From Bacilli bacterium (lineage in GTDB: Bacteria > Bacillota_I > Bacilli_A > RF39 > UBA660): a stretch of 64,000 nucleotides of DNA. The notes under the pieces were generated by a model. That model did no database searches. It was given only the letters and a program-made list of their open reading frames with translations, and was not told the origin of the DNA. Position numbers and translations under genes: made by a program. This document shows positions 1-7,115 of this stretch, one piece after another (position 1 is the stretch's first letter; every line of letters starts with the position of its first letter). The stretch covers positions 24,534-88,533 of the forward strand of contig CAAHEC010000055.1 of the NCBI GenBank assembly GCA_900772415.1, in the 5' to 3' direction.

Positions 1-3
1 CTA

Positions 4-411
4 ATGAGCTCAGGATTTGGTATCGGAGGAGGAGTCTTCGGTAAGGAATTTTATGGTATAAGCGAAGCAGGTATTGATGCTGCAAAGACTGTCATAACTG
101 ATTTTGCTAATGAAACAAAGGCAAAACTAGATGAGTTTGCAAATGGAATTTCTGAAAATACAATGGCCTACGCAGTAAAAGGTACTGAACTTGCTAGTGC
201 CATTAAAAACTTTGTTGCAGCAGTAAAAACAGAGGCTTATGAGTGGTCCACTCATATGTTAGCGTACTGTGCTGCTTTGGATCAAATTAAATCTGATTAT
301 GATACAAACAAAACATCTTCAGCAAGTACTTTGCAATCAAATGAATCATCGGTATCTAGCCAAACAGATGAGTATAGTTATTCCGGTGGTGGAGTTTCAA
401 GCGCTAGTTAA
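4..411 (+). CDS. small ESX/type VII-like helical protein (WXG100-like), start uncertain
   Basis: 135 residues, mostly helical, with a glycine-rich N-terminus and a Ser/Gly-rich tail (residues about 100-135). A WS pair near residue 81 sits where WXG proteins often carry W-x-G, but no clear WxG is present. The call to the type VII-associated small-protein class rests mainly on its neighbours: three more ~100-residue helical proteins follow, one with a true WNG motif. The ATG lies three bases from the window edge, so no ribosome binding site can be seen and the true start could lie further upstream. Probably a secreted partner or chaperone-like component of a type VII substrate set; function not proven. 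Confidence 0.6.
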   Translation: MSSGFGIGGGVFGKEFYGISEAGIDAAKTVITDFANETKAKLDEFANGISENTMAYAVKGTELASAIKNFVAAVKTEAYEWSTHMLAYCAALDQIKSDYDTNKTSSASTLQSNESSVSSQTDEYSYSGGGVSSAS

Positions 412-418
412 TTAAATT

Positions 419-733
419 ATGAATAATAATTCAAATACGATTTATAGTTTAAACAGAAGAAAAAGGAACATAATAAGTTTAAAAAGTAATCTTAATCAAA
501 TTATTATTAAATTAAAATCAGAAGATATAGGAGTGTCTCTTGATAGGGCTGCTTCTTCTCTAAATAATAATTATATTATAAATAATTCTCAGCCGCGTTT
601 TAAGCAAATAAAAGATGTTTCAGAAAACATAGATGGCGTTGTTACAAAATTGAGAAATATTATTAATTATATAGATTCTGAGATAGTATCCATTAATAAT
701 GATTTGGAGAGGTTTGAAGATGGCAACAATTAA
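419..733 (+). CDS. small coiled-coil protein in type VII-like locus
   Basis: 104 residues, rich in Asn, Ile and Lys, with heptad-like spacing over most of its length and no signal peptide or membrane segment. It starts 8 nt after the previous stop, without a strong Shine-Dalgarno, so it may be translationally coupled. Its 3' end overlaps the start of the WXG100 gene. Size and context match the small helical proteins that accompany ESX/LXG substrates (DUF5082-like). I do not recognise a specific family with confidence. Confidence 0.6.
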   Translation: MNNNSNTIYSLNRRKRNIISLKSNLNQIIIKLKSEDIGVSLDRAASSLNNNYIINNSQPRFKQIKDVSENIDGVVTKLRNIINYIDSEIVSINNDLERFEDGNN

Positions 734-1007
734 GATTAATACATCAAATTTAGAGTCTGATGGCAAAAGAATAAATGAATTAGCACATAATTACAATCAG
801 TTAGTAAATGATATGTTTGATAGACTAGATTTTGGGATTGCAAATGCTTGGAATGGTGAGTCTTCAATAAAATATAGAAGTACTTTAGCTAAAGATAGAG
901 ATTTCTTCCTTAAGTTAGGTGCATTTTTGAAAGATTATGGCGATGAACTAATAAATATCTCTGATGATTTTGATAAGAAAATTAGAAAGTGGGATAACTA
1001 TGGCTAG
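720..1007 (+). CDS. WXG100 family protein (EsxA-like)
   Basis: 95 residues from the ATG at 720, chosen because GGAGAGG lies about ten bases upstream at 704-710; an upstream ATG at 699 lacks such a site. The protein shows the WXG100 layout: a helix, a turn with Trp-Asn-Gly near residue 45 (AWNGES), and a second helix. Family members form antiparallel four-helix dimers and are exported by, or chaperone substrates of, EssC/FtsK-type type VII secretion systems. It overlaps the preceding gene by 14 nt and the next by 8 nt, so the four small genes are probably one transcript. No secretion ATPase is visible; it would have to lie to the left of this window or elsewhere. Confidence 0.8.
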   Translation: MATIKINTSNLESDGKRINELAHNYNQLVNDMFDRLDFGIANAWNGESSIKYRSTLAKDRDFFLKLGAFLKDYGDELINISDDFDKKIRKWDNYG

Positions 1008-1296
1008 CTTAGATATTAATTATGCAAATTTATCAATTGATTGTAACGATAATTTGAAAACAGCCATAAGAGGATTAAATAACGTTGTTTTGAAATTTAA
1101 TAATTTATATATACCGTATGGTTGCAAAAAAGCTGAAATTTTAAAAATTAAGAGCGATATTGTTAGATATAAGAATAAACTTGAAACAATAAGAGAATGG
1201 ATAGAAGATAGTAATAGAGATTTTTCTTCATCTTATAGTGAATGCGAATTAAGAATCGCTAGACTTCCGAATGTTAGGTTTGGAGAAAGAAAGTGA
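1000..1296 (+). CDS. small helical protein of the type VII-like locus
   Basis: 98 residues from the ATG at 1000, overlapping the WXG100 gene by 8 nt (translational coupling). Two predicted helices, three cysteines and no membrane segment. I recognise no family; its length and position suggest a WXG100-like partner or adaptor. The stop codon overlaps a 9-bp hairpin at 1296-1317 that separates this gene from the metallopeptidase. Confidence 0.6.
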   Translation: MASLDINYANLSIDCNDNLKTAIRGLNNVVLKFNNLYIPYGCKKAEILKIKSDIVRYKNKLETIREWIEDSNRDFSSSYSECELRIARLPNVRFGERK

Positions 1297-1320
1297 AAGT
1301 TGGAGAATTCCAACTTTTAT
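1296..1320 (+). terminator. intercistronic hairpin (attenuator or weak terminator)
   Basis: A perfect 9-bp stem (1296-1304 with 1309-1317) and GAAT loop starts in the stop codon of the upstream gene. The following stretch is AT-rich but not a clean T-run, so partial termination or RNA processing is more likely than full termination. It would lower expression of the downstream peptidase relative to the small proteins. Confidence 0.5.
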
Positions 1321-1334
1321 TTATTGGAGGATAT

Positions 1335-3047
1335 ATGTCAAAAGAAAAATACAAATTATGTAAACAATCTTTAGGAAGAAAAGTAATTGCCTTAGGTACC
1401 ACCGCATCGATATTGATAGGTAGCGGGGTTTATGCTTTTTCACATTTAAAAGAAAATAATACGTGGTACTCAGATTCTCAAGCCTCATATACATATGATT
1501 ACAATCAAAATAATAAGTATGAGTCTAAAACAAATATGTCAAGTGACAGTGATAGCACGTTTGCTTATCGCATTTCTGATAAGAAAGATGATTATAAAGA
1601 AGCAAAATATAAAGACTTTATCATTAACTTCAATTCTAAAGATTTAAACGCTTTTAAAAACTATTTAATGTCTTTAGACTCATCATATACGTATGAAGAT
1701 TTATATGATATTGATGCTGCATATAGTAAGTACAAAGAGATGAATTTTAGTTACGAAAAAAGTAGTGGACATATCATTTCATCGGACTCTTTGTATGAGA
1801 TGGTAATGAAGAATAATAGAACATATTTTGAAAATGATAAGGCATATGAATCGGTTGCTTATTCAAATTTAAGTAAAACTGATTTAAAATTAGTATGCCA
1901 AGCATTATGTCAGTCACTTCAGGAAATCATTGCTAAGAACCCTAATGTCAATGCTGACAGTATTAACAATTTGCTGAAAACAATGAGAATATTAACTCAA
2001 AAATCATCATTTTCTAATGCTTCATATAGTGAAGATAATTTGTTACTTGTAAATATGAATCAAATAAAAAATTATGGAAAAATAAAACAAATTAATAACG
2101 CTTTTTATCAGGTTATAGATCATGAAGCGGTCCACATTGCTCAAAAATCAGCTGATGAAAATATAAATGATCTCACCAATCAAATGGGAGTTTGCTATGA
2201 ATTTGATGGATTAAAAAATAATCCTCTTTATTGGAACTGGCTTTTAGAAGCTTGGGCTGAATTACAAATGGCTGATATTTTGAACGATAAAACTAATACT
2301 TATTCAACTCAAATTAGTTATTGCAAGTCTCTTGTTTTAATTTCTACATTGAATGAAACAATGAGTGTAGAGGACTTCAATAGCATTGCTTATAGCAAGG
2401 ATATTCAAAAAATTTTTGAAGCCTTTGATGCAAAAAGTAAAGATGAACAATTTGAAATAATAAAAATGCTGTATAGTATAGAAATTATGCAATCAAGTCC
2501 AAGTGATTTTTTTGAAACTTTTAAAAATAAATATGATATAGATTTAATTACAAACAGTAAAGAATTAGAAAATTTAAGATTATGCCTTAGAATAGATATA
2601 TTAGAAACCATGACAAAAGAGTTTTATAAGTCATTAGCAACAAAGTCTTCAGATGGATTATCTTTGAATACTATTTTTTATTTGATAAAAGTTTATGAAT
2701 CGAAGGTTTTTACACATTTGCATTATAATGAAAAACAAAGAATATCAAGCGCAGTAGAATTTTTTGATTTTTATAAGGACATTCAAGATGAGTTTTTTGA
2801 AATAATAGCAAGAAACACTAATTATAATTTTGATGAAATCGTTGAAATGTATGATGATTATTCAATGAATGTTATTGAAAATGGTGAGAAAAAAGAAAAT
2901 TATTCTTTAACATCTTTACAAAAATCGACTGAAAAATTTTTTAGGGAAACCGAAGAAGAAAATTACTTTAAGGAAATCAAAAATTTAAGAGATATGCCTC
3001 AGTACTGTAAGGATAATGGTTATGTTCAAACAAACTATTTTAAATAG
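1335..3047 (+). CDS. membrane-anchored or secreted HExxH zinc metallopeptidase (unknown family)
   Basis: 570 residues from the ATG at 1335, preceded by GGAGG; the reading frame is open from 1293, but the upstream start has no site. A Lys-rich N-terminus is followed by a hydrophobic segment at about residues 17-36, so it is a signal peptide or signal anchor. HEAVH at residues 263-267 fits the HExxH zinc site, and Glu residues about 38-42 positions later (EAWAE, 305-309) could supply the third ligand of a gluzincin. The rest is helical and not recognised. It follows four small type VII-type proteins and may be their exported or envelope-acting partner. A single terminator at 3031-3060 closes the unit. 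The peptidase activity is inferred from the motif only. Confidence 0.6.
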   Translation: MSKEKYKLCKQSLGRKVIALGTTASILIGSGVYAFSHLKENNTWYSDSQASYTYDYNQNNKYESKTNMSSDSDSTFAYRISDKKDDYKEAKYKDFIINFNSKDLNAFKNYLMSLDSSYTYEDLYDIDAAYSKYKEMNFSYEKSSGHIISSDSLYEMVMKNNRTYFENDKAYESVAYSNLSKTDLKLVCQALCQSLQEIIAKNPNVNADSINNLLKTMRILTQKSSFSNASYSEDNLLLVNMNQIKNYGKIKQINNAFYQVIDHEAVHIAQKSADENINDLTNQMGVCYEFDGLKNNPLYWNWLLEAWAELQMADILNDKTNTYSTQISYCKSLVLISTLNETMSVEDFNSIAYSKDIQKIFEAFDAKSKDEQFEIIKMLYSIEIMQSSPSDFFETFKNKYDIDLITNSKELENLRLCLRIDILETMTKEFYKSLATKSSDGLSLNTIFYLIKVYESKVFTHLHYNEKQRISSAVEFFDFYKDIQDEFFEIIARNTNYNFDEIVEMYDDYSMNVIENGEKKENYSLTSLQKSTEKFFRETEEENYFKEIKNLRDMPQYCKDNGYVQTNYFK

Positions 3048-3060
3048 TTTGTTTTTCTTT
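3031..3060 (+). terminator. Rho-independent terminator of the type VII-like unit
   Basis: 9-bp stem (3031-3039 with 3043-3051), loop TTA, then TTTTTCTTT. The stem overlaps the stop codon of the metallopeptidase. Confidence 0.8.
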
Positions 3061-3114
3061 ATTCATTTTTTTAAATGTGTTAAAATATAAATATATAAAG
3101 AAAGGATAACGATA

Positions 3115-3573
3115 ATGAAAGAACAAACAAAAAAGATAATATTATTAATAGCAATATGCATAGTAACAATTGGAATACTTGTAGTTGCTCTTAAGCTAAA
3201 TGTAAATATGAAAGAAAATCTACTTTCAGAATCTAAAATAAAGGGTTATTTAACAGAAATAAATTATGAAGAGATATCAACTCATGTTATAGAACAACCT
3301 AAATCAATAATTTATGTATCCAATAGTAGTGATATAAAGTCTAAAAATTTTGAAAAAATATTTAAAACTGTTATAAAAAAATATAATTTAGAAAATGATA
3401 TTATATACATAAATATCAATAATAAAACAATAGTTGATCCTATATATCAAAATGCACCAGAACTTATCTTTTATAAGGATGGAAAAATATATGATATGAT
3501 AGATTGTAGTACATTAAGTAATAAAGATAAAATTATTAGAGCTTTAAAGGAAAGAAGTGTAATAAGTGATTAA
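3115..3573 (+). CDS. membrane-anchored thioredoxin-like protein
   Basis: 152 residues: one N-terminal membrane segment (about 8-27) and an extracytoplasmic domain whose beta-alpha pattern resembles a thioredoxin fold (strand IIYVSN, helix, strand IIYINI, PELIFYKDGK near the end). The usual C-x-x-C pair is absent; the strand ends in SNSSD instead, so it is not expected to be a redox enzyme. It overlaps trmL by 8 nt. Similar redox-dead thioredoxin-like membrane proteins occur in Bacilli, sometimes linked to bacteriocin or membrane-stress loci. The specific role is unknown. Confidence 0.6.
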   Translation: MKEQTKKIILLIAICIVTIGILVVALKLNVNMKENLLSESKIKGYLTEINYEEISTHVIEQPKSIIYVSNSSDIKSKNFEKIFKTVIKKYNLENDIIYININNKTIVDPIYQNAPELIFYKDGKIYDMIDCSTLSNKDKIIRALKERSVISD

Positions 3574-4090
3574 TGTAGTTTTATTTGAACCTGAAATACC
3601 TGGTAATACTGGTAATATAATGCGTACTTGTGCTGCTACTGGAACCAAACTTCATTTAATTAAACCTCTTGGTTTTTCACTAGATGAAAGTTATATTAAA
3701 AGAAGTGGCGCTAACTATATAAAGGATTGCTCTTATACTGTTTATGGAAACTGGGACGATTTTAAAAGTAAAAATAGTGGTACTTTTTATTATTTAACAA
3801 GGTATGGAAAAAAGCCACATACTTCATTTGATTATAGTAACAAAGAAGAAAACATATATTTGGTATTTGGCAAGGAATCAAGTGGCATTCCTCTTAAAAT
3901 ACTAAAAGATGATTTAGAACATTGTCTTAGAATTCCTATGAATGATAAGGTAAGAGCACTTAATTTATCTAATTGTGCTGCTATAATGGTTTATGAAGTA
4001 TTAAGACAGCAAGATTATAAAGATCTTTTAAGATTTGAACCGTTTAAGGGAGAGAATTTTATAGAAACAGGAATAGATACTAGCAAATAA
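3566..4090 (+). CDS. trmL: tRNA (cytidine/uridine-34 2'-O)-methyltransferase TrmL
   Basis: 174 residues beginning with GTG at 3566, inside the 3' end of the previous gene. SPOUT-family knotted methyltransferase: the N-terminal NVVLFEPEIPGNTGNI motif, LVFGKESSGIP (residues about 96-106) and LRIPM ... RALNLSNCAAI form the SAM-binding trefoil knot. It 2'-O-methylates the wobble base of tRNA-Leu species. Length is normal for the family. Followed at once by its own terminator. Confidence 0.93.
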   Translation: MINVVLFEPEIPGNTGNIMRTCAATGTKLHLIKPLGFSLDESYIKRSGANYIKDCSYTVYGNWDDFKSKNSGTFYYLTRYGKKPHTSFDYSNKEENIYLVFGKESSGIPLKILKDDLEHCLRIPMNDKVRALNLSNCAAIMVYEVLRQQDYKDLLRFEPFKGENFIETGIDTSK

Positions 4091-4102
4091 GCTAGTTTTT
4101 TT
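4079..4102 (+). terminator. terminator of trmL
   Basis: 6-bp stem ACTAGC/GCTAGT around AAATAA, followed by a run of T. Confidence 0.75.
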
Positions 4103-4116
4103 GTTATGTTAACGAA

Positions 4117-4163
4117 AAAAAAGACTAGTTAATGATTTGTTTCATCAACTTTAAGTCTTTTTT
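4117..4163 (-). terminator. hairpin terminator at the end of the minus-strand yidD/ZnuA-like unit
   Basis: Outer 10-bp stem (4117-4126 with 4154-4163) with T/A runs on both sides and an inner AGTT/AACT stem. It overlaps the stop of the minus-strand lipoprotein and could act in both directions. Confidence 0.7.
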
Positions 4164-5034
4164 ACTTGTTTACCTCAAGTTTTATTGAATTTATATTATC
4201 CCTCATAATACTTATATAATCTTTTTTATCTTTTCTATCACTGGCAGATAAAGTTGCAAGCGAATTAAGGCTTACGGTTTGAATATTATATGTATCCTTA
4301 AATTTTTTAATAGTATTATTTTCTTTTTCATTATCTTTAATAAAAATATAACTTACTTTTTTATTCGAAATTAGTTTTTTTACCTCACTTATAACTTTAT
4401 CGGTTAAATTTTCATTTTCTTCTAAAGATATTACAGTAAAGCCATATTTTTCTAGATATTTAAATACATCATCATTTACTATAATGGTTTTATTGTTTGC
4501 ATTATTAGCAACACTTTTTAACTCAGCATCTATCAAAGAAAGATTAAGTTTTAGTGTTTCATAGTTATCATCTATTTTCTTTTTTTCTATATTTTCATTA
4601 ATATATTCTTCTAATCCTTTTTTTACATTTGATGCCATCATTAAATAATTTGCAGGATTAAGCCAGCTTTCTGCGACATCACTAGTGTAACTCATACCTT
4701 TAGATGCATCTATTATTTTTATTTTTTTATTTTTATTTATCAAACTAACAGCATAATCTTTTTCTTTTTGTATTATACCATTATAAATATATAAGTCGCC
4801 CTTACTATAGTCACTTAATTGTTTATCTGTTAATTTATATTTTTTGTAATTAGTTCCATCAGGATAAATGCTATATATAGCAACATTATCACCATAAAGA
4901 TTATCCATTATATACTCAACCGGATAAACACTTGTGTATGCTGTCATTACACTTTTATTGCTTTCAGATGTACATCCTGATAAGACAAGTAACATAACTA
5001 CTATAATAGTTAGAAATTTAATTTTGTTTTTCAT
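4162..5034 (-). CDS. ZnuA/AdcA-like substrate-binding lipoprotein lacking the usual metal-ligand histidines
   Basis: 290 residues from the start at 5034, chosen because AGGAGA lies just upstream; the frame continues 15 codons further without a site. Lipobox LSGC with Cys about residue 21. The fold signature of cluster A-I metal-binding proteins is visible: TSVYPVEYI at the start, YNGIIQ, SWLNPANYL (family: HVWLSP), a long connecting helix, and NDDVFKYLEKYGF (family: HDAFxYxxxxYG). At the positions where the family has ligand histidines this protein has Glu or Asp, and no His-rich loop is present. No permease or ATPase gene adjoins it. It could bind another ligand, a metal through carboxylates, or have lost metal transport. 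Confidence 0.7.
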   Translation of the reverse strand: MKNKIKFLTIIVVMLLVLSGCTSESNKSVMTAYTSVYPVEYIMDNLYGDNVAIYSIYPDGTNYKKYKLTDKQLSDYSKGDLYIYNGIIQKEKDYAVSLINKNKKIKIIDASKGMSYTSDVAESWLNPANYLMMASNVKKGLEEYINENIEKKKIDDNYETLKLNLSLIDAELKSVANNANNKTIIVNDDVFKYLEKYGFTVISLEENENLTDKVISEVKKLISNKKVSYIFIKDNEKENNTIKKFKDTYNIQTVSLNSLATLSASDRKDKKDYISIMRDNINSIKLEVNK

Positions 5035-5257
5035 TTTTATTCTCCTTTTTTGGTACTGGATCATATCCAAAGGTTCCAAGTGGACTACACCTTAATATTC
5101 TTTTAATGCTTAAGTAAGAACCTTTAAAAACTCCATAGGAATCAATAGCTTCTATTGCATATGAAGAGCATGATGGAACATGCTTACAGTAGCCATGAAA
5201 TGAACCTGGAATTCTTTGATATATTTTTATTATACCTATTAATATATTTTTCATCAT
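5018..5257 (-). CDS. yidD: membrane protein insertion efficiency factor YidD
   Basis: 79 residues with the family hallmarks: IPGSFHGYCKHVPSCSSYAIEAI near the N-terminus (conserved Cys and PSCS), then SYLSIKRILRCSPLG and the GYDPVP ending. YidD assists YidC-dependent membrane protein insertion at the cytoplasmic membrane. Two adjacent ATGs (5257 and 5254) are possible. It overlaps the downstream ZnuA-like gene by 17 nt, so the two are co-transcribed on the minus strand, divergent from mraZ. In most genomes yidD sits beside rnpA/yidC; here it does not. Confidence 0.92.
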   Translation of the reverse strand: MMKNILIGIIKIYQRIPGSFHGYCKHVPSCSSYAIEAIDSYGVFKGSYLSIKRILRCSPLGTFGYDPVPKKENKNEKQN

Positions 5258-5366
5258 AAATTCATTTTATCATCTTTATAAAAAAAATGATAGAGTATAT
5301 GTAAAAAAGTTTTTTAAAACTTTACGTAAAGCATTATTTTTTGACGATTTTTTTGTGCAAATTATA

Positions 5367-5396
5367 TAGACATTTTATATAGAAATATGATATTAT
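5367..5396 (+). promoter_or_regulatory. sigma-A type promoter of the mra/dcw operon
   Basis: TAGACA at 5367-5372, an 18-bp spacer and TATTAT at 5391-5396. The expected start of transcription near 5403 falls inside the TGG repeats that begin at 5399, so a bound MraZ would cover the start site. Confidence 0.6.
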
Positions 5397-5398
5397 AG

Positions 5399-5434
5399 TG
5401 GTAGCTAGTGGAAACTGGTGGTAGATTGTGGGGG
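5399..5434 (+). promoter_or_regulatory. MraZ operator: four 10-bp-spaced TGG repeats
   Basis: TGG occurs at 5399, 5409, 5419 and 5429 with exact 10-bp spacing, between the -10 element and the mraZ start. MraZ of other bacteria binds short direct repeats (TGGG-type in Gram-negatives, GTGG-type in Mollicutes) spaced by one helical turn upstream of its own gene. Position, period and core fit negative autoregulation of the operon. Confidence 0.7.
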
Positions 5435-5440
5435 ATAAAT

Positions 5441-5875
5441 ATGTTCATGGGAGAATATCATCATAATATAGATGATAAAGCAAGAATAGTTTTACCTTCT
5501 AAGTTTCGCTTAGAACTTGGAGATACGTTTATTGTTACCCGCGGACTTGAAGGATGTTTATTCATTTATTCTAAAAAAGAATGGGATAACATCGTTTCTA
5601 AATTAAAAACACTACCATTTACCAAAAAAGATGCAAGAGCTTTTTTAAGATTTTTTCTTTCTGGTGCAACGGAGTGTCAGACTGATAAACAAGGAAGAGT
5701 TGCAATTCCAATGCCACTTGCTACTTATGCATCTTTAAAAAAGGAATGCATAATTATTGGAGTAAATGACAGGCTAGAAGTTTGGTCAGAGGATAAATTC
5801 CAAAGTTATTTTGAAGAAAATGAAGATAATATATCTGATCTAGCAGAAGACTTATTTTCAAATATGGAGGTTTAA
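5441..5875 (+). CDS. mraZ: transcriptional regulator MraZ
   Basis: 144 residues from the ATG at 5441, preceded by GGGGGA; an upstream ATG at 5408 lies within the operator and has no site. Two AbrB/SpoVT-like repeats are visible: FMGEYHHNIDDKARIVLPSKFR at the start (written here as its two halves FMGEYHHN and IDDKARIVLP) and TDKQGRVAIPMPL near residue 86. The ring-shaped oligomer binds direct repeats and represses the dcw operon. Its last codons contain the GGAGG used by rsmH. Confidence 0.95.
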   Translation: MFMGEYHHNIDDKARIVLPSKFRLELGDTFIVTRGLEGCLFIYSKKEWDNIVSKLKTLPFTKKDARAFLRFFLSGATECQTDKQGRVAIPMPLATYASLKKECIIIGVNDRLEVWSEDKFQSYFEENEDNISDLAEDLFSNMEV

Positions 5876-6802
5876 ATGAAGCATATAAGCGTTTTATTAG
5901 AACCTACTATTTCATCTTTAAATATAAAAGAAAATGGTATTTATGTTGACTGTACTTTAGGATATGCAGGTCATTCAAGTGCAATCTTAAAAAGATTAAA
6001 AAAAGGGATGCTATATTCATTTGATCAAGACGAAGAAGCAAGAAATTATAGTGAAAACGTGTTAAAAAACATTGGAAATAACTTTGAGATAATTCCTAGT
6101 AACTTTGTTAATCTAAAAGAGGAATTAAACAAAAGAAAAGTTAAACTTGTTGATGGCATTATGTTTGATTTGGGAGTTTCATCTCCCCAACTAGATGATG
6201 CTAGTAGGGGGTTTAGTTTTCACGAAGATGCTAAACTTGATATGAGAATGGATAGAAATAATAAATTATCAGCATATGAAGTTGTAAATAATTATTCATA
6301 TGAAGATTTATATAAAATAATAAGAGATTATGGTGAAGAAAAATATGCAAATAAAATAGCTAATGCTATTTGTAAAAGAAGAAGTATTAAACCAATTAAT
6401 ACAACACTTGAATTAAGTGAAATTATATCTGATTCAGTACCGTTTAAATATAAGAGATTATCTCATCCTGCAAGACGTACATTTCAAGCTATTAGAATAG
6501 AAGTTAATAAAGAATTAAGTGTGTTACCAAAGGCTCTTAATGATGCTATAGATATGTTAAATGTAGGTGGTGTAATAGCAGTAATAACATTTCATTCTTT
6601 AGAAGATAAAATATGTAAGCAAATATTTAGTGAAAGATCAAAGACTTTAGATTTTGTTAAAAACTTACCAGTTGTTCCTAATGAGTTTTTACCAGAACTT
6701 AAAGTATTAAAAAAAATAAAACCAAGTAAAGAAGAATTAGAAGAGAATAAAAGAGCTAGAAGTGCAACACTTAGAGTTGCAATAAAACAAAGGAGAAAAT
6801 AA
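5876..6802 (+). CDS. rsmH: 16S rRNA (cytosine(1402)-N4)-methyltransferase RsmH
   Basis: 308 residues, starting directly after the mraZ stop. HISVLLEPTI at the N-terminus and DCTLGYAGHSSAIL form the SAM-binding loop; MFDLGVSSPQLDDASRGFSF and VITFHSLEDKICK are diagnostic for the family. It N4-methylates C1402 in the ribosomal P site. Normal length and normal place after mraZ. Confidence 0.96.
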   Translation: MKHISVLLEPTISSLNIKENGIYVDCTLGYAGHSSAILKRLKKGMLYSFDQDEEARNYSENVLKNIGNNFEIIPSNFVNLKEELNKRKVKLVDGIMFDLGVSSPQLDDASRGFSFHEDAKLDMRMDRNNKLSAYEVVNNYSYEDLYKIIRDYGEEKYANKIANAICKRRSIKPINTTLELSEIISDSVPFKYKRLSHPARRTFQAIRIEVNKELSVLPKALNDAIDMLNVGGVIAVITFHSLEDKICKQIFSERSKTLDFVKNLPVVPNEFLPELKVLKKIKPSKEELEENKRARSATLRVAIKQRRK

Positions 6803-6804
6803 TT

Positions 6805-7092
6805 ATGGCAAGAAAAAGAAGAAGAAAAACTAAATTTGAAAGATCTATGATAAGTTTAACTTTTACTACAGCTTTTTGCGTTTTTGTTTCTTTATTTTTC
6901 TTTAAGGCACAATTATCATCGGTTAATATAGAAGTTGAAAGATTAAAAAAAGATGTAACTAAACAACAAAAAGTAAATGAAAGTTTAACCATGAAAGTAA
7001 ATGAATTAGTTTCACTAGAAAATATGCAACTAGTTGCAGCAAGTAGCGGATTAGAGTATAATAATAATAATGTTATCGTAATTCAAAAGTAA
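6805..7092 (+). CDS. ftsL: cell division protein FtsL
   Basis: 95 residues: a very basic N-terminus (RKRRRKTKF), one membrane segment (about residues 16-34) and an extracellular coiled coil of about 50 residues ending in VVIVIQK-like strand. FtsL forms the FtsL-DivIC-DivIB complex that recruits and activates septal peptidoglycan synthesis. Assignment depends on topology and on its place between rsmH and the class B PBP, as sequence conservation is low. AAGGAG lies ten bases upstream of the start. Confidence 0.85.
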   Translation: MARKRRRKTKFERSMISLTFTTAFCVFVSLFFFKAQLSSVNIEVERLKKDVTKQQKVNESLTMKVNELVSLENMQLVAASSGLEYNNNNVIVIQK

Positions 7093-7115
7093 GATAGCAA
7101 TAAAGGGTGAATTAT

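Noticed and set aside
1293..1334. Extended N-terminus of the metallopeptidase from 1293
   Set aside because: The segment is within the hairpin and has no binding site; GGAGG points to the ATG at 1335.
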